In this document: piece by piece, positions 8,545 to 17,058 of the stretch
How positions within the stretch are numbered: the stretch's first letter is position 1
Layout: every line of letters begins with the position of its first letter
Assembly (NCBI GenBank): GCA_029213195.1
Contig: JARGNI010000021.1
Span: 1-64,000, forward strand
DNA length: 64,000 bases
Direction of reading: 5' to 3'
Origin: Verrucomicrobiales bacterium
GTDB lineage: Bacteria; Verrucomicrobiota; Verrucomicrobiia; Verrucomicrobiales; DEV007
Translations under genes and position numbers: made by a program
The notes under the pieces: model-generated
Seen by the model: only the letters and a program-made list of their open reading frames with translations
Databases searched by the model: none
What the model was told of the DNA's origin: nothing

Positions 8545-9455
8545 ACGAATCGGCATCTCCCCTCCAGTCTCCCGCCCGACGAGTTGCGGCTTTTTCCTTG
8601 AGCCGAATCTCGACCATTGCGATGAGCACGGTCACGCAGCTTGTGCGGATGAAAACCTTCTATTTTCTCCTCGCCTTTGCACTCCTCCTCTTCGCCGTCG
8701 GAAACTTCAATTTCGCCTCTTCCCCGGCACAGGCTCTCTCGACCCTGAAGAAAGTTTCCTTCGGAGCCATGGACCTTTTTGCCTGGCTCTTTGCCATCGT
8801 CGCGACAGCCCTCCTCATCCCTCGGGATATCGAGGATCGGACGCTCTATACGATCCTCTCCAAGCCCGTTCGCCGGATCGAATACCTGCTCGGGAAACTG
8901 GGCGGGGTCCTCATAGTCATCGCGATCTCCCTTGCCGTCATGTTCGTGATTTGCTCGTTCATGATCATCTGGCAGCAACTCGGGTATATCGCGGCGGAAT
9001 ATGATACCCGGGATATCCGGACCGAACAGGAAATCCTGGCCAGTGTCACGTTGATCGAGAATGCCGGATTCCGAGGAGAACTGATCTACGCCGCCTATGC
9101 ATCCTTTCTCAAGTCCGCCGTCGTTGCCAGCGTCACCATCCTCCTCTCGACCTTCGCCTCCAGCTCTCTCTTCACCATCATCATCAGCATCCTCGTTTTC
9201 CTCGTGGGACACGCCCACACCATGGCGACCAACTTCTGGCTGCAGGAAACGGACAACAGCCTCGTCGTCCAGATGGTCCTGAAAGTCGTCAAGATCCTCA
9301 TCCCCAATTTCCAACTCTTCTCCTTCAGCGAAGGAATCGTCCAGGGCGCAAGCGTCGCCAGCGGGGTGCTCCTGCAGATGTCGGGGATCACTGCCGCCTA
9401 CCTTTTCGTCTTTCTCCTGATCTCGCTGATCTCCTTCGGCGACAAGGAGTTCTAG
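8541..9455 (+). CDS. ABC transporter permease (ABC-2 type)
   Basis: Several hydrophobic segments; DIEDRTLYTILSKPVRRIEYLLGKLGG; overlaps the ATPase gene by 4 bp. Confidence 0.85.
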   Translation: MNESASPLQSPARRVAAFSLSRISTIAMSTVTQLVRMKTFYFLLAFALLLFAVGNFNFASSPAQALSTLKKVSFGAMDLFAWLFAIVATALLIPRDIEDRTLYTILSKPVRRIEYLLGKLGGVLIVIAISLAVMFVICSFMIIWQQLGYIAAEYDTRDIRTEQEILASVTLIENAGFRGELIYAAYASFLKSAVVASVTILLSTFASSSLFTIIISILVFLVGHAHTMATNFWLQETDNSLVVQMVLKVVKILIPNFQLFSFSEGIVQGASVASGVLLQMSGITAAYLFVFLLISLISFGDKEF

Positions 9456-9469
9456 TACTCGACAACCGA

Positions 9470-10306
9470 ATGAAACGCCCGCTTTCTCAGGTTACCAAGA
9501 TCGTCCTTGTCGCCCTCGCACTATCCGCGTTTGGACTCCTCCGTGCTCCCTGGGAGGATGCGATTCGTGACGACCTCGTCGAGAACCAACTGCTGCTGCC
9601 TCCTCCCGCGGAATCCGCGATCGAACAAATGAGCCAATCGGCGCTCATGGGAACCCTCGGAGGGCTTCGCACTCTCGTGAGCACCTTTCTCGTCCTCGAG
9701 GGCTTTGACCATTTCAGCCTCAAGGACTGGGAGGAACTGCGCAACACCTACCAGATCGTCACCAGTCTCGAACCTCGTGATGAGAATCACTGGAGAGACA
9801 TCGTCTGGCATCTTGGCATCAACGCGACAGCCAACATGGAGCTCGACAAGTCCCTGCCCGAATTCGAAAGGAAAAGACGATTCCAGCAATATGCCCTCGA
9901 AGCCATCGACTTTGCCGAGCGAGGAATCCAGCAGGTCCCGGAATCGGCGATCATTCGTCAGCAACTCGCCGAAGTCTATCGGGAGAAATTGAAAGACAAC
10001 TGCAAGACCGCGGAAGTCTATGGTGATCTCATCGGATTGCCGGGGGCACCCGAGTATGTGCGCCGGTTTCACGGCTATTTCCTGGCTCGATGCCCCGGAA
10101 GAGAACAGGAAGCCTACGACTACCTCATGGCCCTGTTTCGCGAAGGCCCGAGCCAGCACCTCCCCACCCTGATCAAGGAGATCCAGAAATTGGAAGAACT
10201 CCTCGAGATCCCATCGCCGGAGAGAATCCGTGCGGTCCCAAGACAAAGTCCTGCCCAGCGCAGAGCGAGCAAAAACACGCTTCCGGGCGGGATCGTGATT
10301 CCCTGA
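9470..10306 (+). CDS. hypothetical protein, N-terminal signal/anchor, helical repeat-like
   Basis: 278 aa, MKRPLSQVTKIVLVALALSAFGLLRAPW; directly after the ABC genes. Confidence 0.75.
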   Translation: MKRPLSQVTKIVLVALALSAFGLLRAPWEDAIRDDLVENQLLLPPPAESAIEQMSQSALMGTLGGLRTLVSTFLVLEGFDHFSLKDWEELRNTYQIVTSLEPRDENHWRDIVWHLGINATANMELDKSLPEFERKRRFQQYALEAIDFAERGIQQVPESAIIRQQLAEVYREKLKDNCKTAEVYGDLIGLPGAPEYVRRFHGYFLARCPGREQEAYDYLMALFREGPSQHLPTLIKEIQKLEELLEIPSPERIRAVPRQSPAQRRASKNTLPGGIVIP

Positions 10307-10421
10307 TCTTTTCCCGCTTCCGACCGCTTTTGTGTTCGCGTGACGTTGCGAAAGTGCTTAATTGTGCTTAGTTCGTCGGCTCGCCCACCGGCCTAGCCGC
10401 CCCGGGCAAAGTCAGTAGTTC

Positions 10422-11144
10422 ATGAAGTACGCGATTTTCGGAGACATCCACGCCAATCTCGAAGCCCTCGAGGCGGTTCTCGCGCATGCCGCAGCCCAAG
10501 GATGCACCGAACATGTCTGCGTCGGCGACATCGTCGGGTATGCTGCCAATCCACGAGAATGTCTCGACGTCATCCGGCAGATGGGCTGCCCCGTCGTCAA
10601 AGGCAACCACGACGAAGAGGCCATCCTCGAAACTTCCCTGGAAGGGCTCAACCCCCTCGCCAAGCAGGCAATGGAATGGACCCGGAACCAGCTCAGTCCC
10701 GAAGACCGAGAATACCTGGGCAATCTCAAGCTTGTCCGACAGGTTCGCGATTTCACTATCGTCCACGCAACACTGGATACCCCTGGGAGTTGGACCTACG
10801 TGACGAACAAGTTCGACGCGATGGCAAGCTTCAGCTACCAATTCACCCAGCTCTGCTTTTACGGCCACACCCACACACCTCGCATCTACATCAAAGGGGA
10901 CAGCGTCGAGCCATCGGAAGAAATGACCGTGACCCTCGAGATGGGAAGGAAATACTTCATCAATGTCGGGTCGACGGGGCAACCTCGAGATGGAGACTGG
11001 CGTGCTTCCTACGCCGTCTATGATGTCGAGAACCAGAATGTCACGATCCACCGGATCGACTACGACATTCAGAAGGCGCAGGACAAGATCAACGACGCCG
11101 GACTGCCCGAAATGCTGGCGCATCGCCTCTCACTCGGAAAATAG
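10422..11144 (+). CDS. metallophosphoesterase
   Basis: GDIHANLEAL, GDIVGYAANP, KGNHDE, YGHTHTP. Confidence 0.92.
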   Translation: MKYAIFGDIHANLEALEAVLAHAAAQGCTEHVCVGDIVGYAANPRECLDVIRQMGCPVVKGNHDEEAILETSLEGLNPLAKQAMEWTRNQLSPEDREYLGNLKLVRQVRDFTIVHATLDTPGSWTYVTNKFDAMASFSYQFTQLCFYGHTHTPRIYIKGDSVEPSEEMTVTLEMGRKYFINVGSTGQPRDGDWRASYAVYDVENQNVTIHRIDYDIQKAQDKINDAGLPEMLAHRLSLGK

Positions 11145-11145
11145 G

Positions 11146-12180
11146 GTGAAGCTCGAAGGACACGAACGGATCCTTGTCCTGAAACCGAGTTCCCTCGGCG
11201 ATATCGTACACACCCTGCCCGCGGTCTCGGCCATCTCCCGCCAATTCCCCGAAACACGGATCGATTGGCTGGCCAACACCGAGTGGCTTCCGCTCCTCGA
11301 AGGACTACCCTTTCTTCGAAGAACCGTCCCTTTTCCCCGAAAAAACTTCCGGGGCTTCGGGGGATTGCTCCGCGCACGACGATGGGCCGCTACCGAGTTC
11401 GCTTCAGAGGACTATGATCTCGCGCTCGACTTCCAGGGCCTCCTCCGCAGCGCACTCCTCGCCAAGATGTCCGGTGCCAGGCAACGCATCGGCTTCGCCC
11501 AGGCGAGAGAAGGAGCGGCCAACCTGTATCACCACTCGATCTGCGTGCAGGACTGGGCCCATCGTCATGCCGTCGATCGCTATCGGTCTCTCGTGGAGTC
11601 CCTCGGCGTCTCGACAGAGCCGGTCGAGTTTCCTCTCCCAGAAGGAACTCCAGTCGATCTCCCCAAGGAGTTCTCCGACTCCGCCATCGTCCTGCACCCT
11701 TTTTCGCGAGGAGCAGGAAAAAGTCTCTCGCTTGCGGAAGTGGAAGAACTCTGCGAAGCCCTCGCTCCCCAGCCTGTCATTCTCGTAGGCCGAACCGAAC
11801 ACTCCTCTCACGAAGGGCATGACTGGCCGGGGCAGGTTCACGATCTGCTCAACCGGACGGATCTCAGCGAACTGATCTCCCTCCTCTGCCAGGCAAGAGG
11901 AACGATCAGCGTCGACAGCGGTCCCATGCATCTCGCCGCCGGGATCAACGATCGGATCCTTTCTCTTCATACTTGGACCGATCCCGGTATGGTCGGACCA
12001 TGGCGGCCGGGTTCCTGGGTCTATCGGGACGGCCAGTTTCAACAGGTCCGCGAACTTGTTGCCGGCCAGTTTCCCGAGCGTCGCGACCAGAAACGGAAAC
12101 TGGCCTCGCAGGATCGCCTCTACACGCAAGCCGAGATCGAGAAGATCGCCCAATTCATTTCCACCGAGTTTGCCGCATGA
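11146..12180 (+). CDS. glycosyltransferase family 9 (heptosyltransferase-like)
   Basis: GTG start; RILVLKPSSLGDIVHTLPAVSAI, DFQGLLRSALLAK, DSGPMHLAAGI. Confidence 0.88.
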   Translation: MKLEGHERILVLKPSSLGDIVHTLPAVSAISRQFPETRIDWLANTEWLPLLEGLPFLRRTVPFPRKNFRGFGGLLRARRWAATEFASEDYDLALDFQGLLRSALLAKMSGARQRIGFAQAREGAANLYHHSICVQDWAHRHAVDRYRSLVESLGVSTEPVEFPLPEGTPVDLPKEFSDSAIVLHPFSRGAGKSLSLAEVEELCEALAPQPVILVGRTEHSSHEGHDWPGQVHDLLNRTDLSELISLLCQARGTISVDSGPMHLAAGINDRILSLHTWTDPGMVGPWRPGSWVYRDGQFQQVRELVAGQFPERRDQKRKLASQDRLYTQAEIEKIAQFISTEFAA

Positions 12181-12647
12181 AGAAGATCGAAATTTTCACG
12201 GACGGCTCCTCTCGAGGCAATCCGGGTCCCGGAGGCTATGGATCGATCGTTCGCTATGGCAAACACGTTCGCGAACTCGCCCAGGGCTTCACCAAGACGA
12301 CCAACAACCGAATGGAAATCCTCGCCGCCATTGCCGGGCTCGAGATCCTCAAGGAACCCTGCCAGGTCACTATTTTTTCCGACTCCCGTTATCTTGTCGA
12401 CGCTCAGACGAAGGGTTGGGTCGAAGGCTGGAAGAAACGCAATTGGATCAAGAAAGACAAGAAAGCAGTCAAGAACGTCGATCTCTGGAAACGACTCGAA
12501 ATCGCTGCCGAGGGGCATACCATCGCCTGGCAATGGGTCAAAGGGCATGCCGGTCATGAAATGAACGAGAGATGCGATGAACTCGCCACCCAGGCCGCCG
12601 ATGGTGAGATGGGCGGGTTGATTCCCGACGAAGGTTTCCAGGAATAG
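12177..12647 (+). CDS. rnhA: ribonuclease HI
   Basis: IEIFTDGSSRGNPGPGGYGSIV, NRMEILAAIAGLE, SDSRYLVDA, WVKGHAGHEMNERCDELA. Confidence 0.96.
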   Translation: MKKIEIFTDGSSRGNPGPGGYGSIVRYGKHVRELAQGFTKTTNNRMEILAAIAGLEILKEPCQVTIFSDSRYLVDAQTKGWVEGWKKRNWIKKDKKAVKNVDLWKRLEIAAEGHTIAWQWVKGHAGHEMNERCDELATQAADGEMGGLIPDEGFQE

Positions 12648-12738
12648 AAGGTGGCCGCGCGCGCGACGAAGAAGATCAATTCTTCGCAGGCTTTCCGAAT
12701 CGCGAAGAATTCTTCGCAACCGCGAATCACAAACCGAG

Positions 12739-14415
12739 CTAGTCGCCCACCGACTTGAGCCACTTCCACAAAGCCGCCGTTTCTTTTTTCGAGAACGCCG
12801 CCTCGGAACGGTCCACCCCGTCGACCCGTGGGGGATGGGAAGCATATCGCTGACGGAGGAAGCGATCAAAATAGTCCGCGGTGAGACGCTCCGTAGAATT
12901 TGCGAGATCCATTCCCGGATAATCGGTCGCCTCCTCACTCCCGGCCGCGTGACACGCCTGGCAGTTTTTTCCCCTCGCAGAAAAGAGCATCTCTCCCGTC
13001 GGCCCACGAGTCTTCGCCTCTTTCTCGACGAGATCCCAATCCGGGAGTTCGTCATGCCTCTGGAGAAGCCTGAGCAAGGGGGCACTCTCCTTGGCTAGAA
13101 AAGTCGGCATTCGGCTCGCAAGATAAGGACGCACCGCCACTTCTCCCGGTTCCAGGAGGGCATCTTCCAGCCAATCCGGCTTCAACTTGGCCCCGACCCC
13201 ATCGAGCTGAGGCGGGAGATGCCCGGCTCGCCCGAGGGCAATCGCCTCCTGCGTCCCGAAGCCGAAATAGACCTCCCGAGCCGTCTCCGCACCGCCGACG
13301 CCTCCTCGCTCGTGACAGGCATAGCAATTGAGCCGTTTCATCCTCCAATCGATCTGCTTCTGGGCATCCCAGCCCTCGAAAGATGAGAGTCGCTCCAGCG
13401 CGGCACGGATCGAGCGTTTCTGCACCGGGTCGAGGCCATAAAAGGGCACGGCTCCTCCCGGGGGACGTTGCGCGAGGCAGCCCTGGTCTTCCGTGGTATT
13501 CAACTCTCGAAGCGGTCTCGCCATCGGAGTGGCTTGATCCAAACCATGATCGGGAAGGGTGTGGCAGGCATGGCAGTTTTTCTGGACGAAGAGCGATTTC
13601 CCTTTCGTCACCAGCTCCGGATCGATCTCCGTCGTCTCCGCAGCGCCCAGCGCCTCCGAGACATTGGCAGGCAGCTCCAAATCGGGCCCGGCTTTGAGAT
13701 ACGCGGCCAGGTCGATGGCCTCGCGCTCCGACAAACGAAAGTCCGGCATCCGTCCCGAGGGGCGATGCTCATTCGGATGCAAAAGGAAATGGGTCAGCGC
13801 ATTGAGATCATAGAGATCGGCTAGATTCATCGGCACGCTGGGGAGACCCGCCATTTCGATCTCGGCATTCTCCGGGATCCCCGCCGGGCGATACCCCACC
13901 TCCGGAGCATGACAAGCGGCACAGCCGATGCGGTGATAGAGATGGCGCCCGGCCTCGATGTCGCCCTCGGGATAGCGGGGGATTTTCTCGCTCAGGGTGG
14001 AGAGAAAATGCCTCAAGGCCTTGACCTCCGCGAGGTCGCGATCCGGACCGGCAAAAAGACTGGGCATGATGGTGTCCTGCTTCACGAATCGAGGGCTCCG
14101 GATCATCAATTCGAGATCCAGGGATCCCAACCGGTCCCCCACCCCATCGAGACGAGTTCCTGGAACACCGGCAAGAGTTTCCCGGAGCGCCCGGGGTGGC
14201 TCGTGGCAGGCGACACAGTTCAGCTCATTGAGCAGGATGAGTCCTCCCTGGGCCAGGTAGTCGTCGTCGTCGAGACTGCTGTGAAACCGCTCGAACCCGA
14301 CCACGTAGGGATACTTGACGGGCTTGGCATGAGCCGGATGAGCGTTGGATATTTCCCCGCAGAACAGGATCAGCATCCCGAAGAGGAGACCGAACCCTGT
14401 TTGGTAGAAAACCAT
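12739..14415 (-). CDS. multiheme c-type cytochrome (five CxxCH)
   Basis: Signal MVFYQTGFGLLFGMLILFCGEISNAHP; motifs CVACH, CAACH, CHACH, CYACH, CQACH. Confidence 0.88.
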   Translation of the reverse strand: MVFYQTGFGLLFGMLILFCGEISNAHPAHAKPVKYPYVVGFERFHSSLDDDDYLAQGGLILLNELNCVACHEPPRALRETLAGVPGTRLDGVGDRLGSLDLELMIRSPRFVKQDTIMPSLFAGPDRDLAEVKALRHFLSTLSEKIPRYPEGDIEAGRHLYHRIGCAACHAPEVGYRPAGIPENAEIEMAGLPSVPMNLADLYDLNALTHFLLHPNEHRPSGRMPDFRLSEREAIDLAAYLKAGPDLELPANVSEALGAAETTEIDPELVTKGKSLFVQKNCHACHTLPDHGLDQATPMARPLRELNTTEDQGCLAQRPPGGAVPFYGLDPVQKRSIRAALERLSSFEGWDAQKQIDWRMKRLNCYACHERGGVGGAETAREVYFGFGTQEAIALGRAGHLPPQLDGVGAKLKPDWLEDALLEPGEVAVRPYLASRMPTFLAKESAPLLRLLQRHDELPDWDLVEKEAKTRGPTGEMLFSARGKNCQACHAAGSEEATDYPGMDLANSTERLTADYFDRFLRQRYASHPPRVDGVDRSEAAFSKKETAALWKWLKSVGD

Positions 14416-14437
14416 ACCCTGTTGAATCGATCGGGTT

Positions 14438-15130
14438 TCAGTCCACGATCCGTCCATCGACGAGCGTCACGGTGCGATCGCCGCTCCCGGACAGGCTCTG
14501 GTCGTGGGTCACGACGAGAAGCGTTCGCTCTTTCTCATCGACCAGTTCCATGAGCAGATCCATGACCGCTCCTCCGGTCTTGGTATCGAGGTTTCCCGTC
14601 GGTTCGTCGGCGAAGATGATTTTCGGATCGTTGATGAGGGATCGTGCGATCGCGACCCGTTGTTGTTCTCCGCCGGACAACTCATTGGGAAGATGGTTGA
14701 CCCTTTCGGCCAGTCCGACCCGCGAAAGAAGCTCGGTAGCCCTCTCCGTGGCTCGCTTTCCCCGAATCATGGCGGGGACGAGTACGTTCTCGAGAGCCGT
14801 CAGCTCCGGCATGAGGAAGAAATTCTGAAACACATAGCCCATCGTGGTATTGCGTGTTTTCGCCTGGGCGACACGCCCCTGTCGATAGAGTGACTTGCCA
14901 TCGATCATAACATCGCCCGCATTGGGCTTTTCGAGACCGGCCAGCGTGTAGAGCAGAGAAGTCTTTCCAGCGCCCGATGGGCCAACGAGGAACATCTTTT
15001 CTCCCTCTTTGACCTCGAGAGAAACACCTTTGAGAACCTCGATGCGATTATCACCGATCTCAAAGGTTCGAAAAATATCGCGGGCTTCCACCGCTATCGC
15101 ATGACTCATAGACATGGGGGATCGATTCAA
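14438..15130 (-). CDS. LolD-type ABC transporter ATP-binding protein
   Basis: GPSGAGKTSLLYTLAGLEKP, ELSGGEQQRVAIARSL, IIFADEPTGNLD. Confidence 0.92.
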   Translation of the reverse strand: MNRSPMSMSHAIAVEARDIFRTFEIGDNRIEVLKGVSLEVKEGEKMFLVGPSGAGKTSLLYTLAGLEKPNAGDVMIDGKSLYRQGRVAQAKTRNTTMGYVFQNFFLMPELTALENVLVPAMIRGKRATERATELLSRVGLAERVNHLPNELSGGEQQRVAIARSLINDPKIIFADEPTGNLDTKTGGAVMDLLMELVDEKERTLLVVTHDQSLSGSGDRTVTLVDGRIVD

Positions 15131-15193
15131 GAATGAGAACTTTCGCCCCGGAATGCACCCGAGACGAGTTCTTTCTTCTCCGATCCGAAGATT

Positions 15194-15214
15194 CTGCCCT
15201 GCGAATCAGGGCAG
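15194..15214 (-). terminator. hairpin downstream of AP2-like gene, possible terminator
   Basis: CTGCCCTG-CGAAT-CAGGGCAG perfect 8-bp stem; no strong T tract. Confidence 0.35.
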
Positions 15215-15224
15215 CGAAATCCAA

Positions 15225-15665
15225 TCACTTTTTCTTGCCACGGAGACCGGCACGACGAGCCTTCTTGGCCATGTCGAGCGCCTTGTCATTGCCGTAACGA
15301 GAAATGGAAAACTTGGCGGTCTTCCGCTTCGAATCTCCGTCGAGCCAGGCCGCCTGCCAGTACTGGTAGGTCTTTCCCTTGGTCGACTTGGAAACGACGT
15401 GGGTCACTCCGGTCATTCCCGACTGCTTGATGCGACGCTTCTTCTTGGAAGCGGCCTCCTGCTTGTACTTCGGCATCTTGGACAACAATTTGTCACGATG
15501 CTCCTTGGCCGCCTTCAACGCCTTCGTCTTGCCGCCCGAGGCTTTGTCAGGAAAATACTTCTGGTGGCTCTTTCCACGATGGGTGATGCGCACGTAGTAT
15601 CCGTGATTTTTCTTCTCAGGCTGGTCGATACGGGTGATCCCGTAGTTAGGGCGTGGAGACACCAT
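15225..15665 (-). CDS. AP2-like DNA-binding protein with two repeats
   Basis: 146 aa basic; repeats YGITRID..GYYVRITHRGKSHQKYFPDKASGGKTKALKAAKEHRD and TGVTHVVSK..YWQAAWLDGDSKRKTAKFSISRYGNDKALDMAKKAR. Confidence 0.6.
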   Translation of the reverse strand: MVSPRPNYGITRIDQPEKKNHGYYVRITHRGKSHQKYFPDKASGGKTKALKAAKEHRDKLLSKMPKYKQEAASKKKRRIKQSGMTGVTHVVSKSTKGKTYQYWQAAWLDGDSKRKTAKFSISRYGNDKALDMAKKARRAGLRGKKK

Positions 15666-15814
15666 AGGTCACAAGGGGTAAGAATAAGCGAACAAAACAG
15701 TTTCCGGAAATAAGCTGTCTACCGTTTTTCAAAAATTTGAACAAGGCAAAAGGCGGGAAAACCATTCAAAACGCTCGGATTTCTTGATTTTTTTCCAGAT
15801 TTCCCGGAAAAACC

Positions 15815-16327
15815 CTACCCAAACGACGAATCAGCAGACGAATTCGCAATCTGTCGGATCGCCTCGTAGAGAACGATTCCCGCAGCGGTAGCGAGATTCA
15901 AGCTCCTGCCCCGAGCCTGGGGAATGGTCAGGCAATGTTCGGGATCACTCTCGAGAAGGGATTCGGGAAGGCCCCGGGTTTCGGGTCCGAATACGAGGTA
16001 ATCCCCCGGTTGGAAGGACTCCCCCCAATAGGGTTTCTCCGCTTTTGTGGTGAGGAAAAAAAGTCGGCTCTCATCGGGGATACCCGATACAAAATCCTGC
16101 CAGGAGGACCAGACCGTCGGATCGAGTTCCTCCCAGTAATCGAGCCCGGCGCGACGCAGGGAGCGATCATCGATCGCGAATCCCAGGGGTTCGATGAGAT
16201 GGAGATGGGTCTCGGTCGAGTGACAGAGCCGACCGATATTCCCCGTGTTCGGAGGAATCTCCGGTTCGAAAAGAACGACGTTCAGATCCGAACGTGTTCC
16301 TCGTTCGTCACCAGGAAAGGGCTCCAT
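15815..16327 (-). CDS. trmL: tRNA (cytidine(34)-2'-O)-methyltransferase (TrmL, SPOUT)
   Basis: LNVVLFEPEIPPNTGNIGRLCHSTETHLHLIEPLGF, YLVFGPETRGLP, SLNLATAAGIVLYEA. Confidence 0.92.
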   Translation of the reverse strand: MEPFPGDERGTRSDLNVVLFEPEIPPNTGNIGRLCHSTETHLHLIEPLGFAIDDRSLRRAGLDYWEELDPTVWSSWQDFVSGIPDESRLFFLTTKAEKPYWGESFQPGDYLVFGPETRGLPESLLESDPEHCLTIPQARGRSLNLATAAGIVLYEAIRQIANSSADSSFG

Positions 16328-16368
16328 ACGAAACGCAGGAGCGGATGGTCTCGTTCGTCGCCAGGGGC

Positions 16369-16620
16369 TTACGCCTCGGCAGCGATGACGTTCACGCGGC
16401 GGCCTTTGCGGTCGAACTTCACGTTTCCGTCGACGAGGGAGAAAATCGTGTAATCACGTCCGAGTCCCACGTTCTTCCCTGGAGTCCACTTGGTTCCACA
16501 CTGGCGAATGATGATGTTGCCGGCGACAACTTTCTCTCCGCCAAACTTTTTCACGCCACGACGCTTGCTGTTGCTGTCGCGACCGTTCTTGACGCTTCCT
16601 TGTCCTTTTTTATGTGCCAT
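16369..16620 (-). CDS. rpmA: 50S ribosomal protein L27
   Basis: [62 protein letters not shown]. Confidence 0.98.
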   Translation of the reverse strand: MAHKKGQGSVKNGRDSNSKRRGVKKFGGEKVVAGNIIIRQCGTKWTPGKNVGLGRDYTIFSLVDGNVKFDRKGRRVNVIAAEA

Positions 16621-16647
16621 GACAAATGGGGAGTAAAAATTTCTGGA

Positions 16648-16956
16648 TTAGACCGAAACAATTTCGAGACGGGTCAACATGCGGCGATGCCCCTTGGTCT
16701 TGTGGTGTCCTTTGCGTCGCTTGAACTTGAAGGCAATAACCTTCTTCGCACGATACTGATCGACGACCTTGGCAGTCACCTTCGCACCGTCGATGAAGGG
16801 GGCTCCCACATTGAGGGAGTCGCCCGCTCCGGATGCGAGGACTTCTTCGAACGTCACCGTATCGCCGACTTCTCCGTCGATCTTCTCGACGTCGATCTTG
16901 TCGCCTGCTTCGACACGGTATTGTTTTCCGCCCGTTTTGAAAATTGCGTATGCCAT
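16648..16956 (-). CDS. rplU: 50S ribosomal protein L21
   Basis: MAYAIFKTGGKQYRVEAGDKIDVEKI...KFKRRKGHHKTKGHRRMLTRLEI. Confidence 0.98.
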   Translation of the reverse strand: MAYAIFKTGGKQYRVEAGDKIDVEKIDGEVGDTVTFEEVLASGAGDSLNVGAPFIDGAKVTAKVVDQYRAKKVIAFKFKRRKGHHKTKGHRRMLTRLEIVSV

Positions 16957-16986
16957 CTTTCTCTGCCTGGTTTGAGGGCGGGGAAT

Positions 16987-17012
16987 TTGCCATCGGTCCC
17001 CCCAATCGGCAA
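16987..17012 (-). promoter_or_regulatory. hairpin in the rplU 5' leader
   Basis: Minus strand TTGCC[G]ATTGG-GGGGA-CCGATGGCAA, about 30 nt upstream of the rplU ATG. Confidence 0.35.
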
Positions 17013-17058
17013 GCTGTTTTTTAAAAATGAGAAAGCAGCGCCAAAATGTCGCTTTTTC

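Noticed and set aside
15225-15665. AP2-like gene as evidence of a mobile element or integrase
   Set aside because: No catalytic integrase or endonuclease domain, no terminal repeats, and housekeeping genes on both sides.
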